From the NCBI GenBank assembly GCA_030549335.1, contig JAUKPH010000017.1, forward strand, positions 3,155,001 through 3,219,000: a stretch of DNA of 64,000 bases, written 5' to 3'. Position 1 is the first letter of the stretch, and every line of letters starts with the position of its first letter. Shown in pieces: positions 1-11,943 of the stretch. This DNA comes from Pontederia crassipes. Its lineage: Eukaryota > Streptophyta > Magnoliopsida > Commelinales > Pontederiaceae. The notes below the pieces were generated by a model. The model saw nothing but the letters and a program-made list of their open reading frames with translations. It was not told the DNA's origin and searched no databases. The translations under genes were made by a program, and so were the position numbers.

Positions 1-653
1 ATTATGTTCATGTTTATGGAAATGAAACCGGCATAGTTTTGTGTCCATGCAGGAACTGGTATCGAACTAGGAATTAGTTGACATATATTGCCAATTTGCC
101 ATAATTAGTTATGGTTTGCCCCAAATTTATATACCCATGCAGAGCAGAGCAATTCTTGTTCGGTCATCAAGTGACGAATATGAGTTTCGAGCAATAAATC
201 CACATAAAAGATAATGCCAGAACTGACTAGTTTCAAGAAAGATTCAATGGTGAGAGAAACTGCTGGAGTTTTTCAACTCTACAAATGATCTACATTCACT
301 TTTGCACATCAAAAAGCATGCATGTGAACCCAGTGATGATCACAGTTTAAAGAAGGCCAAGCAGAAGTTGATACAGACAACTGCATTTATACGTGACAAA
401 GCAGAGAAAATGTACATTAATAACCAATTTTTCCTTCCAGATTCACAAGTCAATCATTACTTTTTACTATTTTGGCGCCAACACCCAGGGTTCAGTTGCT
501 GCAGAAGAAGCTAGCATTTCGGTTCTGAAAGAAATCAAGTTAAGAAACAAGCAAAAAAAAAAAAAAAAGAGCACCATCACATCACAACCACAAACCAAGC
601 TCCAGAGATATATCCTATCATCACATTATATGCAGCAATCCATTTTCACCAAC
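1..653. other. 3' flank of the annexin gene
   Basis: AT-rich DNA downstream of the annexin stop codon. It contains an A-rich run near 545-570 but no coding signal longer than short chance ORFs, and no repeat shared with the rest of the window was seen. The annexin 3' UTR must lie in the right-hand part of it. Confidence 0.5.
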
Positions 654-3600
654 TTAATGATTAGGACCAACAAGAGACAGCAGAAACTTTCGATAGTTTC
701 CTGATGTCTCTGAGTGAATCGCTTCATGAAGTGTCTTCTTGTACTTCCTATGATACTCAGCCTTTATATACTGCATATCAATCTCAGTCCTTGTGACTAC
801 TATCCGAATGAGAGCTGAATCAGTAGTGCCAACGCCTTTCATTGCTTTGCGCAATGCCTGAAAAATTCACACAACTCAGGAAATTATAACAAATGTTGAT
901 CTTAATAACTAAGATGCAGAAAATAAAATCCGAAAATACCAAGATGCTGAATTAATTTCAAGTTTCCAGTTGGAGGTATTTATGATAGACACAAGGTTTA
1001 TAAGGAATTCTTCTACACCTAGACATTACACGATGAATCGTTTCTTTGTAAAATCATTGTTGAAAACTGAAACAAATGAGAAAGAAATACAATCAACTAA
1101 CTAGAATGGTTGTCACAACTGATTCCCAACGCCACTGACTAAAGTGTGTGGCACATGTCAAAGCACAACCTAGCCTGCCACGTTGATGTCTAAAGACTAA
1201 AAAGAAAAATGAAATGAAAAAAAGCCATTGGACAGACTCACTATAACAGGAACAACGAAGGGCTCATCTCCCTCATGAACCCCTCATGAAATAGAGATTA
1301 GTCCCTCATCGTCTCCAGTGATTGAGATTCAATCACGAGAAGAATAATTGGCTAAAAAGGCCAGTAGATCCAGTCACTCAAGGAAATGGACACTTATGCC
1401 GGATATGAGAGTAAAACGGTTGTTTCTTTCTACTAAAAAGGGGTAGCTTCCAGCATAACATCTCAGTACTGCTGAGAGAAAAGTTTGCCAACTCACAGCA
1501 GCAAGGCTAACATGGATCCATGACTTTACAGGAACAAAAACATTATGATAGTGGACAATGACAAATCATTTAACGGATAGACTAGATCCAGGAAATTCCA
1601 GGTGTAAATGACTCGTTAATTCTTTTTTTTTTTGAAAGCCTATGCAGCAACAACTATTATCTTCAATGTTTTTTTTAAACTACAAAATAGAACATGACCA
1701 AATTCCATATAGCAATCTTCTGTTGGTTCTGAATTTAATTGGCATGAATGAGCCCAAAATTCTGTCTCTAGCTAAAGAATATGTAGTGCACCAAAGAGTC
1801 CAAGAAAGAGAAGCTTGATGAGTTTGAAGGCATGTGGATTATGAAACAAAGTTCTCTCGGTACGTTTATAAAATAAAATATAGAAGGTAGAGAAAATGCA
1901 TTTGAATAAGTTCCCTGGTGGCAAGGAAAACAATGAAATGAAGATGTACCTTGGCGAAGTACATGGCAGGATTCTCAGCACATCTTAAAATTGTTAGAAG
2001 GGCCAGTTCAAAATGTCCAGATGTTTCACTCTTTACAGCCTGTAGTGTAATACTCTTTTAGCAAACAAACAATTTTGTGATGCCCACTAAAAGAAAGAAG
2101 AACGCAGTCTGCACCTTCTCAAGTTTGGTGCCGTAAGTATGATGGTAGGCAGAAGAAACAGCTGCCAAGTGAGCCGAACTTCGTTGACTAAAAATGCGGA
2201 TAAAAACCTTCTCATCTGTTCCCAGCCGTTTCTCACCTGCTTTATACAGATCTTTTGCGTCAGCTTGCACCATTGATGGATCAACCTGGGGACCCTCATA
2301 CCGTACTATACCAATATATGACATCAGCATCTGAATGAAAGAAAGCAGTCAACATTTCGCATCACTGATATTGTCAATTACTAACGTAAGAATTCTATCC
2401 ACAACCTAAACTCCTTACTATTACAAGGACTATTCCATATTATTATAACTCCCTTCCATGGCCAAATAGGGATAGGATGATGGAAATGAAGTAAATTAAG
2501 ATAACAGTGGATATGGAGAGAGAAGTGGAGGTAATTTTGATGAGAGATGCTGGTAGAGATGGAGGAGGTGGCCATGACAATGGTTAAGAAAGTATATGAT
2601 AAATTGATTGGATTAAATTGTGACATATGCTTTATGTTAAAAATTTTCCCCAGAAGAAATATTTATTCATGAGTTTTTGTTTATATGCTAATGGGATATC
2701 GGGTTCATAAAAAAGTTTGAGAAAGAAAACTGAGATGGAAGAGATTGCTGAAGTAAAATGTTTCAAAAATTGCTATGAGTAAATTTTATATATGAAATAT
2801 TGCAAGCGATCATGAGATGTAAACATAAAATTTTGAAGCACATCTAATTCACTAATCATCTTCCACTCGTAAAATCTCTTTACATGAATCACAAAATCTT
2901 CAATGCTGTGAGCATGATGAATTCTTAATTTCCTCTGCTCCTTCGGAATGTTAATTTAACCAACTAATTTTTTATATGAATAAATTATGACGTCATTTTG
3001 TCAAGAATGAACCTAATATATATATATATATATATAATATGTAGATATATATATTCTTAACATCACGAAATTAGAAAAAGAAAAAAAGAAACTAATTGTC
3101 GAGGATTTCTAAACAACAATAATATATAAAGTAAATAACATAAAAAAAACTGAATACTTTTGAAATTAGGTGATACTGCTAAACCATGAAGCAAAGAAAG
3201 AAAAGAATCAGCATCAACATAGCGTACGACCTTTTGGTGATCACCAGATGTATGAAATTGCACATCATGCTCCAGATGAGTGCCAAATTTTGAATGGTAT
3301 AATTGTTTGATGGTTTGTAGTTGCGCTGGCGTGCGTGAACATATTACTTCTGTTACTGCATGTAAATCCACAATATCTCCAGTAAATCCTTGTCTAAGTA
3401 CAGTTGCATCACGTCCAGCTGGATCAAGAATCCATAACAGCATCGCTTTCTGAAAAAGTGACTCACAAATTAAAGAATAATGCATAATTATTTGACATGG
3501 TATGTCATCATTGGATTCAATTGGCATACAAGTACTGGTGAGTAATAAAAACTAGACAAAAAACATCAGAGGCACCATGAATGTTTTAAGATTGTCTGAG

Positions 3601-5372
3601 ATTTTACTAGAATAAAAGAAGTCTTCTACATTGTCAAGTTAAAGAAGAAATATGGTAGCAAACAGGTAAACAATGATAATAAGGCTAGTGTCGAAAGGGC
3701 AATTAGATACATTGGGTAAGCATCTCAAACCCAAATAAGTAGTAGGTGCTTGTGAAAAGTGGCATAACAGTACAAGCATAATAGAAATGGACATTTAAAG
3801 CACTGCGGTTTTATGGAGTTCAAGTTGGGGATGGATTTCAACTTCATGTGTTGAAGCACAATTCAAGATTTTTCGACTAAATATCATATTTTTTTGCTCC
3901 ATACCTTGTTGTGTCCACTAAGTTCTGAAGATAAACGACTGGCTAGCTCCTGAGAATACATTGCTTTATATTCCCTTTGAATTAGAGCACGTTGTGTCGC
4001 ATCACGGTGAGCAAGGATGTTGATTATTGTCTCACTATCACATCCAAACCCTGGATTGTCATAAGCACATGAAGAATATGTCACATTTTTCTGCAAAATA
4101 TTGTTAATGCATAAAAAATTGGTATATTATCGACAACCTCTCAGGATTTCACCGCATAGGCTAAATCATTGAATAACTTCAGAGATTATGTACATTGTAA
4201 AGCAAGTTAAAAGGATTTACTGATGAAATTATGACCGTCCTCCCATGAACAAGGATCAATTGGTAAGCAGACTAAGTGAAGGGTTGGAGCTAGCTAGTAG
4301 TCCCAAGTTCAAATTCTAAAGACACAATTGGAGGAAGGATTAGCTTTTAATATTCTATCACTCTCACCCATATTAGCTAGGTGCTTATAATTTTGGATAT
4401 CGGTCGCCCTCCAGCAATCCCCCCCCACCCACCCCAAAAAAAATAAAAAAAGAAAAATATGATAGAATTTGTTACATATGTTTCTTAAAACTTGCAACTC
4501 TATCAATTATGTCAAGTGATATATTAAAATGAGATCTACCAAGAAATTTATACGATCCATTTAAGGAGCCTTCTGAAGTTGTGACCTGTTTATAGATGCA
4601 CCCTGAAAAGGTTGTAAAGAATTCGATGCAAAGTTGTAAACCTAAACTCCATTGAGAAACGTCAGAAACGAGGATTCTGTTATGTACCACAGCCACACCA
4701 TGTTCCAATTCAAGACGAGATATGCAAAAAACTAGAGCCAATCTAAAACCATTTTTCACAGTGAATTCTCCTAATTATCAAACATTATATTTTTCTTGAT
4801 TGCGCAACACATCTCTCAGAAAAAGAAAATGTTAACAGAGGGAGCAGATTAAACCCACAAATCGTAGAAAGTTATCAAGTCAACGATAAATTTAATCACG
4901 GGACCGCAACGAGAGAAGACATTACGGCCAGGGCGAGCTATATTTGCAAATCTGCTGTTGGGATAAGCTGCTCCACCTTATCGCGGGTATGCGTATCAAA
5001 TTCAAAAGCGAACAAATCAAACGAATCCCCAATTCCCACTTTGCAGTAATCAAAATCGACGATGGCACAACTGCGCTAAGATCCTAACAAATTGATCATT
5101 ACAGCGAAAAAGAAGCCACCATTTTTTTCCTTCTCTCAAACAGCGAAGAATCACGAAAACAAAGAGGATCCACAGTGCGACTACAGCGAGAATTACAGGA
5201 CAAATTATTTCCTAATATGTAAAAAAATTCACAGTGAGATTACAGCGAGCACGCAAGAAGACGGAGAAATGATCAGAAAAGGGATGGTGAAAACACGACG
5301 AACCTTTGAAGGCTTTGTGGAGATCGATGGCATCCTGGCGCGCGTTGGTCTGGAACGGAGGTACGCTCAGAG

Positions 5373-5379
<7 letters not shown>
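654..5379 (-). CDS. Annexin (annexin D5-like), six exons, complete
   Basis: Calcium-dependent phospholipid-binding protein acting at the cytosolic face of membranes. Exons in reading order: 5379-5304, 4050-3905, 3449-3231, 2330-2115, 2039-1950, 857-654. All introns fit GT-AG, the phases join without a break, and the sum is 951 nt, giving 316 aa, the usual annexin length. The start reads [20 protein letters not shown] and the end [10 protein letters not shown], both very like Arabidopsis annexin D5 from memory. Four annexin repeats are visible. The type II calcium motif is kept in repeat I (G26-F-G28, acidic E68) and repeat IV (G257-V-G-T260, E299) but not clearly in II and III. The conserved His40 is present, and IRI triplets occur in repeats III and IV. 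The first intron is about 1.25 kb. A short AT repeat lies in the third intron near 3011-3040. No damage is seen, so the gene is probably functional. The exact annexin subtype is inferred. Confidence 0.93.

Positions 5380-5380
<1 letters not shown>

Positions 5381-5431
<51 letters not shown>
5381..5431. repeat. (CT)25 microsatellite in the annexin leader
   Basis: An uninterrupted CT run ends one base before the annexin ATG on the opposite strand, so the transcript would carry a GA-rich tract directly upstream of its start codon. GA/CT tracts are common in plant 5' UTRs and core promoters. Slippage would be expected to vary its length between individuals. Confidence 0.95.
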
Positions 5432-5435
<4 letters not shown>

Positions 5436-6750
5436 GTGTTGATCTCTGTCGAAAGCTGGTTTCGCGCTTGCTTTTGATGAGAGCACGTGATGCGCCTCCT
5501 TCGTTCTACTGCGTTAAACACGCGTTTGGCCCCCTCTCCCCTCCCATCGCTTTCTTGGATTTGCGTTTGTGGAAGCTGCTTTTGCTTTTGCTTCGAAATT
5601 GAATCTTTCGTAAAGTTTTTGTAGATTGCTTTTATTCTCAAACTGTCATGTGGTCTTCTTCAAAATCTTTCTATCCCAAATGCAGGTGGGCGTGTTGGAA
5701 GTTTTTGTTTTTGTTTTTGGAGACCACCAATGTAAATTGTATTTATCATAAAGTATTCTCATTTCAAAAAATCAAAATGGTTTTAGTCTTTTAGATTTAG
5801 ACATAACGAAATACAATTTTATTATCGCCGTCGGATGTTATTTTAGTTGTAATTACTGGTTATTTATTTTTTTTTCTTTTTTTCTTTTTCCCCGGTTACG
5901 AAAGAGGTTGACTTATTTTTACTATTAGTATCATGTACAAAATAAAATAAATGTGAGTTGGAAATATTTTTAAAGAACATATACCAAGCTGTCTCAGTCA
6001 TTACCATGTTTTATTATATTTAAAAATTACTGAGTGAATTATTTATCTGATACAAACGATTTCACAGTAAACTATTCGGATTCATTAGTTACATAATAAT
6101 TAGGTTTTTTATTGTTCGATTTTAATTAGTGGAATAAGGCTTTGTTGTTGTATTAATATTGTATATATATAATAAGTTAATTACTCGGTACCTGGTTCTG
6201 ATGTGGTAGGTGGGAAGTTTAACTTCTCTTGTCCTCGTGTCGTGTGACACGGCGCCTACTTTTTGTACCTGCACGGTACACAGAAACGTAATGACGAATG
6301 GAACTCGTCGCGTACCAGCTGTCAGCGTTCGTCGCATATTCAAATCCCGTGCGAATAGAATAAATAAAAAGGACGTAAGAAGGGTCGAATTTCGAATTTA
6401 AATTCAAGTGAACGCGGAAATTTCTTTATTAAAAATCTCATATGTTATTATTAGGTAGAGATGATGGGGATGACAAGTATACTTTTAATTTATTAATATT
6501 ATATATTTTGTAACGCCAGATCGGCATCATTTTTTTAAGACTTGCAATAAAAATAAATAAATAAAACGATTCTGACCCAAACAAATACGGGGGATTTTAT
6601 TGTGCAATACATTGGGCAGTTTAAATTTGCAGAGACTTGTTCGCAAATCCTCGCATCACAATCAGTCAAATAGTGTTGCATTTATTTGTTTATTTGTGCG
6701 AGATAACACAGCATGTTCATTCTTTCATTCCTCTCTATTTGATTTGGAGT

Positions 6751-6788
<38 letters not shown>

Positions 6789-7218
6789 AATTCTCATTTA
6801 TTCCCTTTACTAATAATTAAATAAAGTAATAAGAGCAGAACAAACAAAAAAAAAACTTTCAAATTGGAGGTAATCCGATGGCTCCACCATTTTAGAAATT
6901 TATTTTAAAAAAAAATATTATTTAAATATAATTCATGTGTGCTACACATTCACAATATATGTACTCAAGTGGCGGGAAACTGTTACATTCGTCATGGGAA
7001 GTTGCACATTCTCAAAATTGGGGTGAATTTTTTTTCAAAATATTTTGTTCGCTCGTGTCATAAAGTTACGCTTCAAATTCTGATTTTCAAGCAAAAAAAA
7101 GGAGGATAGATTCCTACCAGAGAAAGAGGATTTGCATCACTGCTACGGAGACCATTGTCGGAATCCCTTGCCCGTGAGTGATCTAGAAAAGAGTCAAAGA
7201 AACAAGAGGACCGGCGCG
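5432..7218. other. Upstream region of the annexin gene
   Basis: Non-coding DNA between the annexin start and the first retrotransposon. It should hold the annexin promoter, but I could not fix a convincing TATA box on the minus strand. A small island near 6200-6370 is less AT-rich and carries short inverted repeats around GTGTCGTGTGACAC. At 6971-6980 there is TGGCGGGAAA, an E2F-like match that may be chance. The last 110 bases belong to the split open stretch described separately. Confidence 0.5.
6751..6788. repeat. AT microsatellite
   Basis: Nearly perfect TA dinucleotide run with one interrupting C, in AT-rich intergenic DNA. Confidence 0.9.
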
Positions 7219-7223
7219 GAGAA
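7073..7223. other. Left half of an open stretch split by an LTR element
   Basis: If the retrotransposon 7224-14865 and one copy of its GAGAA target duplication are removed, this segment joins 14871-15098. Over the join there is an open frame on each strand. The minus-strand version reads through ALASPRRSSCFFDSFLDHS and ends at a good splice donor (CTG|GTAGGA). The plus-strand version runs through SDLEKSQRNKRTGAEKQELA. The right half is much more GC-rich than the surroundings. I do not recognise the protein on either strand. It may be the first exon of a disrupted gene, or chance. Confidence 0.3.
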
Positions 7224-9998
7224 TGTAACACCTGAGAAAAATAATCAGGAATATAAATGATTATTTTTAAGCCATAGTGGATGATGACCTCACAATTCAC
7301 TAATAAACCCCTCACCGAATAACCTATCAAGTTTTTCATTAATTAAAACCCACTTTAGAGCACTATAAAACTCCCTCCACTCTCTCTCCATCTATTTTTT
7401 GTGATGGCCCTTTGATGAATCCACCCAAAACACCCACACCCCCTGCAAGAGAGCTCTTAATCTCCATGGTACAACAGAGGAAAAGAGAAGAAGAACATGG
7501 TGGTTGCTGCTGGTCAAGTGGAGAAGAAGGGGAAAACAATAACGGGGAAGAATGGTAAAGACAAGAGAAGAAGAAGAGATGAGAAATGAAAGATTAGGGC
7601 ATAAGAGGTATGTAAGAGAATACCAATCCCTCTCATCTTGAATCTTATTTGATTCAGATGATGGATTGATGATCATATTATTGTTTTGCACTTAAGGGAT
7701 TATGAACTTATGGTAAGTTTTTAATGATGATGAAGTCTAGTTTCTGTAGGAACAAGAATCATGTTAATCCAAATAGCATAGACAAAGTTATGACTCAATT
7801 AGTAACTGTCTGTCATGCTGATCTGAGATTTCAGATTGATGCATCCAATTGTATAAACACATAGGATAGGTTAAAGAAGACCAAAAATCATAAATAATGA
7901 ACACGTAGCTATTGAAGTCTACTTTTGATAGGAATTGGAATCATCTCAATCTGAGATGTATTATTTGAGTTATGGTTCAAAGACTGAACTGCTGTCAAAC
8001 TGTTCTAAAAAGTATTTGAGCTGACTTGTTAATTGCACACAAAATTATAAAGACCATGTAATTCCATGAAATTTTATATGCATATATGTGCTTAAGATAT
8101 CTTTTATATGGACCTGGATTTACATTTTTTGGATCTGTGTGAAGAAAGATATGATTCCTTCTTCACACTGCTGTCAAATTGTTTAAACATAGCAAGATTG
8201 ATACAAATGTTGGATTTTCTGAGAGAAATTTATCTCTAAGACCTACTAGTGTTTACTTTCAAATAAAATTGAAATGAATGGAATATTACTTCTTTAAGTG
8301 AAGATATAATTTAAGAACCTCCAGCATGTAGAATCTGTCCAAAGTTATGATCTAGCGCTTTGAATAGTGTTAATCACATGATTGATAGTTATTGTTATAA
8401 ATTATAACTGAGCTCTAAAGGAGGGATCATTAGTGTGTTATCTTAAATTATTCATTATACATAAATACATGCTTTCTATTGATCTAGAATTGACATTATT
8501 TTCCATTATAGCTTAGAATCTTTGCATACTAGGAATTGATTATTGAACCATGTTTTGGTCCTGATTAAGAGTCTATTGTGATTCTGTAATGAGTGGCACA
8601 TTGTATGATATTTTGAAAATTGAAAACATAGTGAAAACACTTAGGGTCACATTGCTGGTATGGATCGGTCGATCGTTGATGATGACCAGTGCTCATGTCA
8701 TGACTGTGTCGATCGATTTTGTATATAAAATCGGTCGATCGGTGTCAATGTCGTGTCCGTGTCGATCGAAGTTCGACAAAAGACCGGTCGACCGCTGGTT
8801 ATGGTCGGTCGACCGCTCCAGTGTATTGATAGATTGTTTATTACTTTTTATGGATTGATTGGTAACTTAGATGCTTACGAATTTCATGCTAAGTCGTAAA
8901 TAAAAATTGTTAATGTATTGATGTATTGATTGATTGAATGAGCTTGTATTATTGGGAGGTAGATGCCTCCATATTGATTGATTGGTCCTTCGGGACACCC
9001 ATTGTTTGGGAAACGGACGGATTCCCCGTGGCCTAGCTAGTCACACCATTGTTTGACTAAGGCGAGATTCAGTCCTCCGACCTATTGTTAAAGGCTCACA
9101 CATTGATTGATAATACATTAAATTGATAATTGGAGTTGTCTCTTGACGAGGAATAAGAGTGGCTATATGGGGACCGAACTATGGAAGTCTTGGAACAAAC
9201 TTCCACTCATCAAGTGATAACAAATAAGATAATAATCTTAATTAATTAAGCATGAGCACTATTGGACCTTGGGTCATATTGGGCACAGAGATGCCATATT
9301 GATTGAATGGTTCATGCTTAATATTGGTGAACCTAAAGATTGAATTATTAAAAATGAATTTAGGTCAAAGAAATGCCTAATTATTGGATTGCATTGTATC
9401 GTTGTTGAATAATCTTTTATTGCTAAAGATTGAATAATTGAAATGAATCTAGGTTAAAGAAACACCTAGATATTGAATTCAATTGTATAGATAATGAACC
9501 ATGTTTATTGATGTCATTTTATTGATTTATGTCATTCTAGAGTAATGACTCATATAGCAACATATTGAATTATTATTGAAAGTAATAGATCGTTTCTCTT
9601 TATGGTTATTATTGCATATAGGCATTACTATTGTATTCACATGTTTATGGTTAATAAGTGCATTTATGGATGACATGTGTCATCCTAATTGTCATGACTT
9701 ATATAATGGGCGTAAGCTCATGGGATGGAATTCCCCTGCACGTATTCTGCAGGCGAACATGATTGAAGGTGCTAATTAATTAAATGACCACGAATGATGC
9801 TCATGACGAATGATACTTGCACATGTCCACGGTTAAGAAAATGTTAAGTCATGTAGTCCTTGGATTTATCGTTTAAATTAGTAGTCTTCCGTTGTGTTAT
9901 ATCGTGTTCTAATCGTCGTTGCTTATTTATGTTTATAGGTGACTCTCCAAAGAAAAAAGTTTTTCGTATCCTGTGGCGCTCCTCTCGGGGGCGTGACA
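7224..9998 (+). repeat. 5' LTR of the long-LTR element
   Basis: Begins TGTAACACC and ends GGGGCGTGACA, a TG...CA LTR of 2775 bp. It carries a TATA-like CTATAAAA at 7363-7370 followed by a pyrimidine-rich stretch, a plausible U3 promoter. A cluster of GGTCGATC/GGTCGACC palindromes lies near 8664-8815. Confidence 0.88.
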
Positions 9999-11943
9999 GT
10001 TAGGTATCAGAGCCTAGCCTAAGTTTAATAAGTTTAAGGTTATATTAAATTGTCAGAGTCAAATATGAGCTCTTATTATTGTTAGTGTCAAAAATAAAAT
10101 AAAGGCCTAAGTTTGGCTCTTATTCTTCTTAGTGTCCCAAAAGTCTAAACATGATTTTTATAATCATTACAAACATAAAGTGGAAGCCTAATGTTGGTTC
10201 TTTGTGATTATTTAAAGCCTAAAGTCTAAGTTTAATGTGGGCTTATTGTGACTATGAAGATTCTATAGTCTACATTTAAGGTTGACCCTCTATTGTCATT
10301 AGTGTACCAAAAGCTTATCCTTATTGTTCTTATTGTCTTAATGCCTAAAGTTAGGGTTCTTTTTGATTGCTAATGCTTTCCAAAGTATAAGCCTAAAGAT
10401 ATGACTTTTATTGATCAATAGAATTGAGTGCCTCTATAGACCTTTAGATTTTTAGGTATAAGTTCCTAAATTTCTAAAGTCAACAATCCAAGGTTGATGT
10501 GCAAGTGTCATGAGCAATGGTCAAGTTAACAAGGTACAATGTTGTACATTTGAAAGTCCTTATGTGCAATTGATAGGAATGATTGAATTCTAATCATGTG
10601 ATGAATGGTCGTTACATGTTAAGGGAATGCTAGGTTCTTGCATTCAAATTTGGTTATAATTGGAATTATAGATTACCTCTAAATGAATATGGACATTATA
10701 ATGTAAAGTTTAGTCTCAATAGGTGACCTTAATAATTATTGGGACATGAGTAATGAATCTGTCCAAATCTGTCCAAAACTGTAGGCCTGCTTTGTCTAGG
10801 ATATTTGGGTCCGTTTTTGTCATCGAAAAATCATGAATTAATTATGGAGATTAGCGTTTGGAGACTAGTTTCCATAGAATCAAAGTAATTGGAGTTGGAT
10901 ATTGAAAGTTATGATAAAAACATGGAGCTGCTGTCATGTTGTTTTGAGTTGCAGCATGGCTGAATTGTATATTCTATAGTAATTTGTACGAATAAAATAT
11001 GGATCTGATCTTTAGGGATAATATAGATCATCCTCTCAACTTTTGAAAGGACGTGGAATTGTTTGAATTGGATCGTACACATTGAGATATATAAATTATA
11101 AGTCTCAGCTCTCAAGTTAATGAATATGAATTTGATGGGTGAAATTGTTAAGTCTTTGAGATCAAATTGTGAAACTATAAAATTATGAAATGAACATGGC
11201 TATTATTGGTAAGCAATATCACCAATTTGTGATTATATACAAGTAGTGATGATAAGAGTATAAAACCTACATGATAAGAAAAAAGAAAATCAATGCTATG
11301 TACATGTACTTATGAACTACTCATAGTTTGGATAAGAGAAATATTTCATTTTGCTAAGATAAAGAAAATCAAGGCACATTATTGTATTTGCATCACATAT
11401 TTACTAAGTATTGATAGTAGGTATACAAAGTACTTGTGCCTATGATCATATAGGTGCTGCAAAAATAATGGATGGTATAAGGAGCAAAGTGCTCAATCAA
11501 TAGTAAGAAAATATGATTGTTAATTGAACAAATATGATTGTTAATTGAATGATTCTTTACCATTTTCTTTGAAGGAAAAAAGAAATTGTAGTTCACTTAT
11601 AGAATGAATTATGGTGATCAAAGTGATGTCTTACTTAGAAAGATAAGGATAGTCACTCCAACTTATTGTGAAAAAAAAAGAAAAAAAAGAAAAGAGTATT
11701 TTACTTGACTAAGATGCAATGGAACTTAAGACAACTAGAATTTAATGTAAACTCTCATGATAAGTTGTGAAAGGTGAAGGGAACCATATAAAATGACATT
11801 CAAGAATATAGGAACATGATTAAGAAATATCAAGTAAGTTTATAATCTTATATTGTGATTATAAGTGAGAGAGTCCAACGACAAAAGATAGAAAGTTTTA
11901 GAAAGGATAAAATTCGAGGATGATTTTTTTAAGGAGGGTAGAA
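9999..11943 (+). other. Internal region of the long-LTR element, no genes seen
   Basis: AT-rich DNA between the LTRs. After the primer-binding site, the phrases GTCTAAG and AGCCTAA recur in loosely repeated form from 10040 to 10450. I found no Gag, protease, reverse transcriptase or integrase motif on either strand. Confidence 0.7.

Noticed and set aside
5092-5641. ORFs on both strands around the annexin first exon
   Set aside because: They are shadows of exon 1 and the CT repeat. The spliced annexin model explains the true frame.
6971-6980. E2F-like TGGCGGGAAA site upstream of the annexin gene
   Set aside because: A single short match 1.6 kb from the start codon; chance is likely.
8589-8858. 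89-codon ORF found twice (also 13429-13698)
   Set aside because: The duplication is explained by the two LTRs of one element, and the frame covers the GGTCGATC palindrome cluster. No protein family recognised.
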